The notes under the pieces were generated by a model. That model was given only the letters and a program-made list of their open reading frames with translations, did no database searches and had not been told where the DNA came from. The translations under genes and the position numbers were made by a program. DNA of 6,207 nt. Origin: an uncultured Devosia sp. Its GTDB lineage: Bacteria; Pseudomonadota; Alphaproteobacteria; Rhizobiales; Devosiaceae. This document shows positions 1 to 6,146 of the stretch, one piece after another. Each line of letters starts with the position of its first letter. The stretch's first letter is position 1. The stretch covers positions 1 to 6,207 of the forward strand of contig CAKTFF010000138.1 in the NCBI GenBank assembly GCA_934553185.1, in the 5' to 3' direction.

Positions 1-1
1 C

Positions 2-646
2 GGCGAGGACGATATTGTGCTTGGGCGCTATGATGGTGCGCGCGTCGAGACCTGGCGGGTGAACTGGGCGGATCCCGATCAACGTGTGCATCTGCGCAGC
101 GACACGATCGGCGAAATCGTTCGGGAGGATGGTGTGTTCCGAGCGGAACTGCGGTCGGCCCAGCATGATCTCAATCGGGTCGAGGGGCGCCTGTATCAGG
201 GCCTGTGCGACGCCAGTGTTGGCGATGCGCGGTGTGGAGTCGATCTGGGCCAGCCACAGCATAGCGCGCTGGCAACCGTGACGGCGGTGCTGGACCATCG
301 GCGCCTGCTTGTGAGCGGGCTTGGGGGCTTTGCTGGCGGGTGGTTCAGCTTCGGCCGGGCGCATTGGCAAGGGGGTAAGCGGCTGGGACTGCGCGATGGC
401 GTCGTGTTGCACCAGCGGAATGCCGATGGCGATGTGCTGTGCTTTGCCGCGCCGGTGGGTCAGTGGGTCGTGCCTGGCGATGGAGCTGTGGTGACGGCCG
501 GATGCGACCGGCAGTTCAGCACCTGCCGGGCACGGTTCGGCAATGCAATCAACTTCCGTGGCTTTCCGCATATTCCGGGCAGCGACTTTGTTTTGCGCCA
601 TCCCCGTAGCGGCGACGCCCTGGACGGGCGGGCGGTGGTGCGGTGA
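2..646 (+). CDS. GTA/phage tail hub protein, DUF2163 + BR0599 type (RcGTA g13-like), 5' end missing
   Basis: The reading frame is open from base 2, so the start lies upstream. 214 residues are visible, against roughly 290-300 usual for the family, so about 80 N-terminal residues are missing. The DUF2163-type stretch RYDGARVETWRVNW is followed by the BR0599-type C-terminal part ending in NAINFRGFPHIPGSDFV. Numbering from the GTG at base 17, four cysteines stand out: C64 and C73 (CX8C), then C163 and C170 (CX6C). The same two spacings bind a 4Fe-4S cluster in phage lambda tail-tip protein gpL, and I recall a cluster in the R. capsulatus GTA hub too. By family, this protein forms the baseplate hub joining the tail tube to the tip proteins; cluster binding here is inferred. 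Its TGA overlaps the ATG of the next gene, so the two are probably translated together. The GTG at base 17 is an internal valine codon, not the start. Confidence 0.9.
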   Translation, partial: GEDDIVLGRYDGARVETWRVNWADPDQRVHLRSDTIGEIVREDGVFRAELRSAQHDLNRVEGRLYQGLCDASVGDARCGVDLGQPQHSALATVTAVLDHRRLLVSGLGGFAGGWFSFGRAHWQGGKRLGLRDGVVLHQRNADGDVLCFAAPVGQWVVPGDGAVVTAGCDRQFSTCRARFGNAINFRGFPHIPGSDFVLRHPRSGDALDGRAVVR

Positions 647-1071
647 TGGAGGCGGCGGTGGTTGCGGCAGCGCGAGCATTTCTCGGCACGCCCTACCGAC
701 ACCAGGCTTCGCTCCGGGGTGCGGGTTGCGATTGTCTGGGCCTGCTGCGCGGGGTGTGGCGCGAGCTTTATGGCGGCGAACCGATGGCGCTGCCGCCGTA
801 TCGCGCGGATATGCGCGACCCGGCGCATGCCGGAGCGCTGCGGGAGGCGGCCGATCGGCTTCTGGTGGCTGAGGCGGGACCATTTGGGGCAGGGCAGGTG
901 CTGCTGTTCCGCCTTGGCGGGGCGGCCGAGCCCAAGCACTGCGCCATTCTGGTCAGCGCGGACCGGTTCATACATGCCCAGGAACGATTGGGCGTGGTGG
1001 AGGCGAACCTGAGCGAAAGCTGGCGGCGGCGGATGGCCGGGCGGTTCCGGTTTCCGGATCGGGCCCTCTGA
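646..1071 (+). CDS. NlpC/P60 family cell-wall peptidase (GTA g14-like)
   Basis: This 141-residue protein is close to the usual length of phage/GTA NlpC/P60 peptidases. By family, these enzymes cut peptide cross-links of peptidoglycan and, sitting at the tail tip, help the particle through the recipient wall. The catalytic cysteine is in GCDCLGL (C30), the histidine in PKHCAILV (H98), and the third polar residue is probably H110 in FIHAQE, so the triad is complete. The start ATG is chosen because it shares one base with the TGA of the hub gene (TGATG), a typical coupling overlap. A GTG three bases upstream is the alternative. No good Shine-Dalgarno precedes it, which fits coupled re-initiation. 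There is no signal peptide, as expected for a virion part. The order hub, peptidase, megatron is the canonical end of alphaproteobacterial GTA clusters. Confidence 0.93.
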   Translation: MEAAVVAAARAFLGTPYRHQASLRGAGCDCLGLLRGVWRELYGGEPMALPPYRADMRDPAHAGALREAADRLLVAEAGPFGAGQVLLFRLGGAAEPKHCAILVSADRFIHAQERLGVVEANLSESWRRRMAGRFRFPDRAL

Positions 1072-1074
1072 TCC

Positions 1075-1173
1075 GCCCTTCGGGCCCCTTCTCCCACGAG
1101 GGGAGAAGGGGAGCGCCGCCTGACTTGAACGCCCTCTCACTCCACTGAAGACCTCTTCCACACAGGGGGAGGT
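1075..1173. repeat. Intergenic palindromic repeat element (two main hairpins)
   Basis: The gap between the peptidase and megatron genes is filled with inverted repeats. First, GCCC-TTC-GGGC forms a small stem (1075-1085). Next, CCCCTTCTCCC (1085-1095) and GGGAGAAGGGG (1101-1111) form a perfect 11-bp stem around ACGAG. Last, ACCTCTTCC (1151-1159) and GGGGGAGGT (1165-1173) form a 9-bp stem with two G-T wobbles around ACACA. From memory, the first half resembles the short palindromic repeats found in many copies between genes of rhizobia and related alphaproteobacteria (RIME/BIME-like). Copy number cannot be tested here. No T-run follows the strong hairpin, so it is not a classical terminator. 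Confidence 0.7.
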
Positions 1174-1175
1174 GA

Positions 1176-1183
1176 AGAAAGGA
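1176..1183 (+). promoter_or_regulatory. Ribosome-binding site deciding the megatron start
   Basis: AGAAAGGA lies 6 bases before the ATG at 1190 and matches the anti-Shine-Dalgarno well, which favours that ATG over the GTG at 1172. A second match, GGAGGTGA (1168-1175), lies too far upstream for 1190 and is mostly inside the right arm of the preceding hairpin. Confidence 0.65.
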
Positions 1184-1189
1184 TTTGGC

Positions 1190-4100
1190 ATGGCCACTTT
1201 GGCACTTTCGCTGGCCGGGCAATTTGTTGGCGGCATGGTCGGTGGACCGTTCGGGGCGACTGTGGGACGCGCCTTGGGCGCCCTGGCAGGCAGCGCCGTG
1301 GACGGGAAGCTGTTTGCCGACAAGCCGCAGGGTGGCGGCAGCGATATCCGCCTGCAGGGATCAAGCGAAGGCGTGCCGGTGCCACGGCTTTATGGCTGGA
1401 GCAGGCTGGCAGGCAACATCATCTGGGCGCGCGAACTGGAACTGCTGGGCGACGAGGGCGCGGGCGCCAAGGGCATGGGCGGCGGCGAGGATGTTGTTGG
1501 CGCGAGCTTTGCCGTGGCCTTTTGCGAAGGCGAGGTGCACCGGCTGGGGCGGATCTGGGCCGATGGACAATTGCTGGACACAACCGGGCTAACGCTGCGC
1601 TTTTATCGGGGCACAGAGGACCAGTTGCCCGACGGGCTGATTGAGGCCACGCAAGGGGAGGCGCCGGCTTACCGGGGCGTGTGCTACCTCGTGGTGGAGC
1701 AATTGCCGCTCAACCGCTTCGGCAACCGCATTCCGCACCTGTCAGTGGAACTGTGCCGGGTCGTCGGTGATCTTGAGGCTAACATTGAGGCCGTGACGGT
1801 GATCCCCGGCGCCACCGAGTTCGGCTATGACCCGGTGCCCCGCATGCGGGTGGTTGGGCCAGGGCATACCGTGGCAGAGAACACCCACCTCGACCCTGAC
1901 CGGAGTGACTGGACGCTGTCCATCGACGAACTGGTCGATCTTTGCCCCAACCTCAAGCATGTGGCGCTGGTGGTCGCATGGTTCGGCGATGACTTGCGGT
2001 GTGGACAATGCACGATCGGGCCACGGGTGGAGGCGCGGGAGCGCGACGTCCAGGGCACGCAGTGGCGTGTGATGGGCTTGGGCCGGGAGGATGTGCCGGT
2101 TGTTTCGACCCACGATGGCGGTGCTGCCTATGGCGGGACGCCTTCGGACGCGGCCGTGCTGGCCGCTATCGCCGACCTCAAGGCGCGCGGTTTGGGGGTA
2201 ACGCTTTATCCCATGGTGATGATGGACGTGCCCGCGGGGAACGGCTTGCCCGATCCCTATGGTGGTGGCGAACAGGCGCATTATCCCTGGCGGGGCCGCA
2301 TCACCTGCCATCCTGCGCCGGGACGGTCTGGCTCGCCGGACCGGACTTCGGCGGGTGCGGGGCAGGTGGCAGCGTTTGCCGCAGCGTATCGCACCATGGT
2401 GCTGCATTATGCGGACTTGGCGGTGAAAGCGGGCGGCGTCGATACGCTGATCATCGGCTCGGAAATGCGGGGGCTGACAACGGTGAGGGGGCCTGGCGAC
2501 AGCTTCCCGTTTGTGGCGGCGCTGGTGGCGCTGGCCGCAGAAGTACGGGCGATGGTCGGTGAGAGCACCATGCTGACCTATGCGGCGGACTGGAGCGAAT
2601 ATAGCGGCTACCAGCCAGGGGGTGGCGAGAAGTTCTTTCACCTCGATCCGCTCTGGGCCTCGCCGCATATCGATGCGGTGGGCATCGACAACTATATGCC
2701 CCTGGCGGACTGGCGCGACGGAGAGGCGCATGCCGACGCGGGACTGGGGTCGAGCGGGCACGACCTCCACTACCTTGTGGGCAATGTGGCGGGAGGCGAA
2801 GGCTTCGACTGGTTCTACCAGAGCGAAGCCGATCGCCAAGCGCAGGTGCGGACGCCCATCACCGATGGTGCTTACGGCGAGCCATGGGTCTGGCGTTATA
2901 AGGATGTGCGCAGCTGGTGGAGCAAGCCCCATCATGACCGGCCGGGCGGGGTGCGCAATGCCAGCCCGACCGCGTGGGTGCCCGGCTCCAAACCCGTGAT
3001 CTTCACTGAACTGGGCTGTGGCGCTGTCGACAAGGGTGCCAACCAGCCCAACATCTTCGGCGATGGCAAAAGCGCTGAAGGCGGGCTGCCGTATTTTTCA
3101 AGCGGAGCGCCTGACCCCTTGATCCAGCGGCAGGTGTTGCGCGCCCATGCGCGTTGGTGGCGCGATCCGGCCAACAACCCGCCGGGCATGGTGGATACAA
3201 GTCGGATCTTTCATTGGACCTGGGATGCGCGGCCCTATCCGGCCTTTCCGGCGATGACGGAGGTGTGGGCGGACGGGCCCAATCACCTGACGGGTCATTG
3301 GCTGACAGGCCGGCTTGGCACCGCAGGCAGTGGCGAACTGGCAGAAGCTATCGCCGCCGATCATGGCGTGGCCGTACTGGCCGATGCGGCATCGCCTCAA
3401 ATTAACGGCATGGTGCTGAGCACGCCGACCAACGCGCGCGACTCGCTGGCGCCCCTGATGGAGGCGACGGGCCTGCGCCTCAAAAGCGGACTGGATAGTC
3501 TTCAACTTGCTTTGCCGGACCGAGCCAATCTTGTCGTGCTTGCAAGGGATGAGCTTGCCCAAGGAGAGGGGCCGACCCTGTCGCGCAGGCGTTCGGACCC
3601 GGCCGAAGCGCCCGGGCGGTTGTCGCTGACCTATCTTGATCGCGAGCGCGACTACCTGGCCGCCACGGTGACAGCGCTCACCGAGGGGAGCGGGCCGCTG
3701 GCGGGAGAAACCGTGTCCATGACGCTCGATGGCGCCAGTGCTCGGCTTGCTGCCGAACGCTTGCTGGACAGCCGGAACGCGCGGCTCGAAACGGTGGAGT
3801 TCAGCCTGCCTCCTTCGGCGCTCGCGCTGGAGCCGGGAGATCTGGTGACCATCGAGGGCGCAGCTGAAGGACCGTTCGAGATCATCGAAACGCGAGACGG
3901 TGCCCTGCGCCGGGTGACGGCCCGAACCCTGCCAGCGTCCCTAGCGGTAGCTGGGGGCGAGACAAGGCCTATGAGCGTGCCATTCACGCCGACGGTCCGC
4001 GCATTGCCGGTGGTGACGGCGGCGCACTTGCCGCCTTTGCCGGGGACGGGGCGGACGCGTCTGGTTCTTGCAGCCTTCAGCCAGCCCTGGCCCGGGCGGG

Positions 4101-4909
4101 TGCAAGTGGCCGATGAGGCGACTGGGGCAATGCTGGCGCAACTGGAGCGCCGTGGCACGTTGGGGACCGTGAGTGTCGCGCTGGCGGAAGGACCGCTCGG
4201 GCGCTGGGACCATGGCGAAGGTTTTGAGGTGACGCTTCTGGGCGGGCATTTGGCTTCACTCGCTCCCGCTGCTGTCTTGGGTGGAAGCAACCGGCTGGCG
4301 GTTGAAACCGACCAAGGTGGGTGGGAGGTGATTGGCTTTGCCCAGGCTGAACTGGTGGGGCCGGGGCGCTATCGGCTGCAGCAACTGCTGCGCGGGTTGG
4401 AGGGAAGCGGACCGGCCAGCGGCTCTGTTTCCGTTGGGCGCCGCGTGTTGGTGCTTGATGGGCGAGAAGTCGTGCTGCCGGTTGAAACGCACCAACTCGG
4501 CGAGATGTGGGGGCTGCGGGTGTTTGCCGGATCGTCGGACCTGGTGGGCACCGAACTCGATGCTGTTCTTGCTGTCGCTCCGGCACTGCCGCTGCCGCCG
4601 GTTCACCTGCGGGCGACCCGGACGGGTGATGGAGACATTGCCCTCGGCTGGATCAGGTGCAGCCTTGCAGATGGCTGGGGTGTCGCTGACACCCCGCTCG
4701 AACATGCGCCGGAGCGCTATCGCGTGGTGATCACCGAGGGTGGCAATGCCGTGCGCACGATCGAGAGCGATACGGCTGGGGCACTTTACAGCAAAGCCGA
4801 GCAGATCGCCGACTTCGGCGCCTTGCCCAACACCTTCCACTTCAGCGTCGCCCAGATCAGCCCGGTTCTGGGCGAGGGGCATGCTGCACAAGGAGAGTTC
4901 CATGACTGA
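1190..4909 (+). CDS. GTA megatron / host-specificity tail protein with GTA TIM-barrel domain (g15-like)
   Basis: This 1239-residue protein is the size expected for GTA g15 (rcc01698-type) proteins, the largest part of the tail tip, built onto the hub and contacting the recipient surface. It starts MATLALSLAG, typical of the family, with a glycine-rich hydrophobic stretch over residues 1-45. The GTA TIM-barrel covers roughly residues 365-700 (PWRGRITCHP to RPYPAFPAMTEVW). Two acidic residues sit where clan-A glycosidases keep their catalytic pair: E425 in IIGSEMRGL and E607 in VIFTELG; activity is an inference. A phage-tail domain follows at about 740-920, then an rcc01698-type C-terminal region (about 950-1085, including GRYRLQQLLRGLEGS), and a beta-rich, FN3-like end (about 1130-1239). 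ATG 1190 is preferred over GTG 1172 because of the well-placed ribosome-binding site and because the GTG lies in the repeat hairpin. The 3' end overlaps the lysin gene by 8 bases. The frame is intact, so the gene looks maintained. Confidence 0.93.
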   Translation: MATLALSLAGQFVGGMVGGPFGATVGRALGALAGSAVDGKLFADKPQGGGSDIRLQGSSEGVPVPRLYGWSRLAGNIIWARELELLGDEGAGAKGMGGGEDVVGASFAVAFCEGEVHRLGRIWADGQLLDTTGLTLRFYRGTEDQLPDGLIEATQGEAPAYRGVCYLVVEQLPLNRFGNRIPHLSVELCRVVGDLEANIEAVTVIPGATEFGYDPVPRMRVVGPGHTVAENTHLDPDRSDWTLSIDELVDLCPNLKHVALVVAWFGDDLRCGQCTIGPRVEARERDVQGTQWRVMGLGREDVPVVSTHDGGAAYGGTPSDAAVLAAIADLKARGLGVTLYPMVMMDVPAGNGLPDPYGGGEQAHYPWRGRITCHPAPGRSGSPDRTSAGAGQVAAFAAAYRTMVLHYADLAVKAGGVDTLIIGSEMRGLTTVRGPGDSFPFVAALVALAAEVRAMVGESTMLTYAADWSEYSGYQPGGGEKFFHLDPLWASPHIDAVGIDNYMPLADWRDGEAHADAGLGSSGHDLHYLVGNVAGGEGFDWFYQSEADRQAQVRTPITDGAYGEPWVWRYKDVRSWWSKPHHDRPGGVRNASPTAWVPGSKPVIFTELGCGAVDKGANQPNIFGDGKSAEGGLPYFSSGAPDPLIQRQVLRAHARWWRDPANNPPGMVDTSRIFHWTWDARPYPAFPAMTEVWADGPNHLTGHWLTGRLGTAGSGELAEAIAADHGVAVLADAASPQINGMVLSTPTNARDSLAPLMEATGLRLKSGLDSLQLALPDRANLVVLARDELAQGEGPTLSRRRSDPAEAPGRLSLTYLDRERDYLAATVTALTEGSGPLAGETVSMTLDGASARLAAERLLDSRNARLETVEFSLPPSALALEPGDLVTIEGAAEGPFEIIETRDGALRRVTARTLPASLAVAGGETRPMSVPFTPTVRALPVVTAAHLPPLPGTGRTRLVLAAFSQPWPGRVQVADEATGAMLAQLERRGTLGTVSVALAEGPLGRWDHGEGFEVTLLGGHLASLAPAAVLGGSNRLAVETDQGGWEVIGFAQAELVGPGRYRLQQLLRGLEGSGPASGSVSVGRRVLVLDGREVVLPVETHQLGEMWGLRVFAGSSDLVGTELDAVLAVAPALPLPPVHLRATRTGDGDIALGWIRCSLADGWGVADTPLEHAPERYRVVITEGGNAVRTIESDTAGALYSKAEQIADFGALPNTFHFSVAQISPVLGEGHAAQGEFHD
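4890..4895 (+). promoter_or_regulatory. Strong ribosome-binding site for the muramidase gene
   Basis: AAGGAG lies 6 bases before the ATG at 4902, inside the last codons of the megatron gene. It decides the start of the lysin. An upstream extension in the same frame to 4740 would be an alternate-frame shadow of the megatron gene. Confidence 0.85.
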
Positions 4910-5657
4910 TGATCGGTTCGACCACTGCCTGACCGAGGTTCTGCGCCATGAAGGCGGCTATGTCGACAACAAGGCTGACCCGGGCGGCGCGACCAATATG
5001 GGTATCACCCGCAAGACGCTGGCGCGCTGGCGCAAGGTGTCGCCCTGGTGGGAGCTACCCAAAAGCGCGGTCAAGGCGCTCGGCCGCCCTGAGGCGGCGC
5101 GGATCTACCATGCGGGCTACTGGGATCGCTGCCGGGCCGGGCGCATGCCGCCCGGACTTGATCTGGCGCTGTTCGACTTTGCCGCCAATTCAGGACCAGA
5201 TCGCGCGATCAAGACGCTGCAGGCTGAGTTGGGGGTCATGGCGGACGGCTATGTCGGGCCGCTGACTCTTGCGGCTGTTGCCCGACGCTCGACACCGGCG
5301 CTGATTGCCAGCTTGTGCGACCGCCGGCTGTTCTTTCTTCGGCGCCTCGCCACCTTCGCCATATTCGGCAAGGGATGGTCGAGGCGTGTCGCTGCGGTGC
5401 GGCAGGCCGCTTTGGCGGCTGCCGGATCCATAAGCCCCCTGCTTCTTCAATCCACGCAACGGAGATTCCTCATGGACATTCTTTCTGGCTACAAGACTTA
5501 CCTCGTGGCGGCCTTCATGCTGCTTGCGGGCCTCGCCCAGGTACTGGGCGTGGACCTGCCGACCCTTGATCAGGATGCTTCAGGCCACCTGATCATGGAG
5601 GCGCTCGCCATCCTATTTCTACGCAAGGGGCTCAAGGGCGACATCGGTCGGGCGTGA
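4902..5657 (+). CDS. GH108-type N-acetylmuramidase (endolysin) fused in frame to a holin-like C-terminus
   Basis: This 251-residue reading frame has two parts. Residues 1-185 are a glycoside hydrolase 108 endolysin, which cleaves the MurNAc-GlcNAc backbone of peptidoglycan. The likely catalytic glutamate is E17 in RHEGGYV, followed by DPGGATNMGIT. A peptidoglycan-binding_3-type region follows (FAANSGPDRAI at 93-103, DGYVGPLTL at 115-123), ending near VRQAALAAAG. Residues 191-251 are a small membrane protein with one clear helix (about 199-217) and a shorter hydrophobic segment (229-240) before RKGLK. Related lysins and holins are, from memory, normally separate adjacent genes; here no stop divides them. 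A TAA at 5431-5433 is one base out of frame, so a single-base indel could have removed the lysin stop. There is no signal peptide, so export would need a holin. The gene is coupled to the megatron gene by overlap, suggesting a role in releasing the particles. The GH108 assignment is secure; whether the fusion protein is made is uncertain. Confidence 0.88.
   Translation: MTDDRFDHCLTEVLRHEGGYVDNKADPGGATNMGITRKTLARWRKVSPWWELPKSAVKALGRPEAARIYHAGYWDRCRAGRMPPGLDLALFDFAANSGPDRAIKTLQAELGVMADGYVGPLTLAAVARRSTPALIASLCDRRLFFLRRLATFAIFGKGWSRRVAAVRQAALAAAGSISPLLLQSTQRRFLMDILSGYKTYLVAAFMLLAGLAQVLGVDLPTLDQDASGHLIMEALAILFLRKGLKGDIGRA
5460..5465 (+). promoter_or_regulatory. Internal ribosome-binding site before the holin-like segment
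   Basis: CGGAGA (core GGAG, 5461-5464) lies within the muramidase frame, with the core 7 bases before the ATG at 5472. Such a well-placed site inside a coding sequence suggests that the holin-like part is, or was, translated as its own protein. Confidence 0.65.
5472..5657 (+). CDS. Small holin-like membrane protein, nested in frame at the 3' end of the muramidase ORF
   Basis: Read from its own ATG this is a 61-residue protein starting MDILSGYKTYLV. It has one confident transmembrane helix (about residues 9-27), a short polar linker with an acidic patch (DLPTLDQDASG), a second hydrophobic stretch (39-50), and a basic end (RKGLKGDIGRA). Size, layout and position beside a GH108 lysin match the small phage/GTA holin-like proteins of rhizobia; a holin would let the muramidase reach the wall. 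The start is supported by the GGAG site 7 bases upstream. It shares frame and stop with the muramidase, so it may be made alone, as the fusion tail, or both. Holin function is inferred from context; it could instead be an anchor or an antiholin-like protein. Confidence 0.65.
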   Translation: MDILSGYKTYLVAAFMLLAGLAQVLGVDLPTLDQDASGHLIMEALAILFLRKGLKGDIGRA

Positions 5658-5709
5658 GGTTGGCTTGCTTCGTGCTCGATCTGCATTGAGCCTTGCTTTG
5701 GCGGTTGAT

Positions 5710-5728
5710 GTCGGGACCAAGTCCCGGC
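5710..5728. terminator. Inverted repeat, possible weak terminator after the lysis genes
   Basis: GTCGGGAC and GTCCCGGC pair around the loop CAA: 8 bp with one T-G wobble, including a perfect 6-bp core CGGGAC/GTCCCG. It lies 52 bases after the lysis-gene stop, a reasonable place for a terminator. No T-run follows, so an intrinsic terminator is uncertain; it may be a plain palindrome or an RNA-stabilising stem. Confidence 0.35.
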
Positions 5729-5790
5729 ACACTGCTAGGAAGACGCTCAAGCTAGCTGATCTGCCTTGGGTGCGAGGGATCCGACGGCAG

Positions 5791-5807
5791 CATTCATGTC
5801 CCATTCA
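5791..5807 (+). promoter_or_regulatory. Direct repeat CATTCA-N5-CATTCA, candidate response-regulator operator
   Basis: Two identical hexamers (5791-5796 and 5802-5807) start 11 bases apart, the half-site spacing used by OmpR/PhoB/PhoP-family regulators, which bind as head-to-tail dimers. The second ends 23 bases before the ATG of the secreted protein whose operon encodes such a regulator, so autoregulation is plausible. A repeat of two hexamers can arise by chance and no footprint is known to me for this sequence. Confidence 0.35.
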
Positions 5808-5830
5808 GCAAAGATCATTAGATTGGAACC

Positions 5831-6124
5831 ATGAAGATTTTTTTCCTTAAACGCCTGGCGCCGGCCGCCCTCGCGCTGGCACTCGCCATGGGCGGAACCG
5901 GCCTTGCACAGGCGCAGGCCTGTATCGACAGTTCGGCCGAAATCCAGATGCTGATCAGCGATGGGCAGATCATGAGTCAGTATGATGCCGTGGCGGCAGC
6001 TGGCTATAGTGCTGCCGAAATCCTCAACTATCGGCTGTGTGACGACGGCGGACGCTATGTCTGGATCGTCGGGATACTGAGCGACGACGGAACAGCCCAA
6101 AACCTCACCGTCAGCGCACAATAG
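5831..6124 (+). CDS. Small secreted PepSY-like protein, probable FeuN-type periplasmic regulator
   Basis: This 97-residue protein has a clear Sec signal peptide: a basic start (MKIFFLKR), a hydrophobic core of Ala/Leu to about residue 20, and an AQAQA cleavage region near residues 26-30. The mature part of about 67 residues is acidic, has two cysteines (C31, C70) that could form a disulfide, and ends in a PepSY-like beta pattern (GGRYVWIVGILSDDG). Just downstream is an OmpR-type response regulator. The same arrangement occurs in Sinorhizobium feuN-feuP-feuQ, where FeuN is a small periplasmic inhibitor of the sensor kinase FeuQ. Identity with FeuN is inferred from context, size and export signal, so no symbol is given. 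The ribosome-binding site is poor (GGAA only 2 bases from the ATG), so expression may be low or from a leaderless message. The start is supported by the signal peptide. Confidence 0.8.
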   Translation: MKIFFLKRLAPAALALALAMGGTGLAQAQACIDSSAEIQMLISDGQIMSQYDAVAAAGYSAAEILNYRLCDDGGRYVWIVGILSDDGTAQNLTVSAQ

Positions 6125-6146
6125 CAAACAAGTCGGCGGGGGCTCG

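Larger units (their letters stand above)
5658..5830. other. Non-coding gap between the lysis genes and the FeuN/FeuP-like operon
   Basis: These 173 bases separate two functional units. I see no credible gene: a 61-codon frame at 5665-5850 has no family resemblance and runs into the next gene. The gap holds an inverted repeat (5710-5728) and a hexamer direct repeat (5791-5807). It should contain the 3' end of the lysis transcript and the promoter of the downstream operon. I could not pick out a convincing -35/-10 pair. Confidence 0.6.

Noticed and set aside
1085..1111. Perfect 11-bp hairpin as an intrinsic terminator between peptidase and megatron genes
   Set aside because: No T-run follows, the genes are expected to be co-expressed, and the sequence fits a dispersed intergenic repeat better.
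1172..1189. GTG at 1172 as the megatron start
   Set aside because: It lies at the end of a repeat hairpin and adds six residues atypical of the family; ATG 1190 has a correctly spaced ribosome-binding site and gives the usual MATL start.
460..1323. 287-codon open frame on the minus strand
   Set aside because: It lies antisense to the hub, peptidase and megatron genes, crosses their boundaries, and reads as a low-complexity Pro/Arg/Ser sequence typical of antisense frames in GC-rich DNA.
1742..2935. 397-codon open frame on the minus strand
   Set aside because: It is wholly antisense to the megatron gene, is His/Arg-rich with no recognisable domain, and is explained by scarce stop codons opposite GC-rich coding sequence.
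4740..4901. Longer muramidase starting at 4740
   Set aside because: The extra 54 residues overlap the megatron coding sequence in another frame and look non-native, while AAGGAG before 4902 and the usual GH108 N-terminus define the start.
4256..4903. 215-codon minus-strand frame over the end of the megatron gene
   Set aside because: It is antisense to a clearly coding frame, with no recognisable domain or supporting context.
5750..5757. Palindrome AGCTAGCT as an operator
   Set aside because: It is a single 8-base palindrome with no partner site or fit to a recognised regulator; chance is a sufficient explanation.
5665..5850. 61-codon + strand frame in the gap after the lysis genes
   Set aside because: It shows no family resemblance, has no clear ribosome-binding site, and overlaps the start of the secreted protein.
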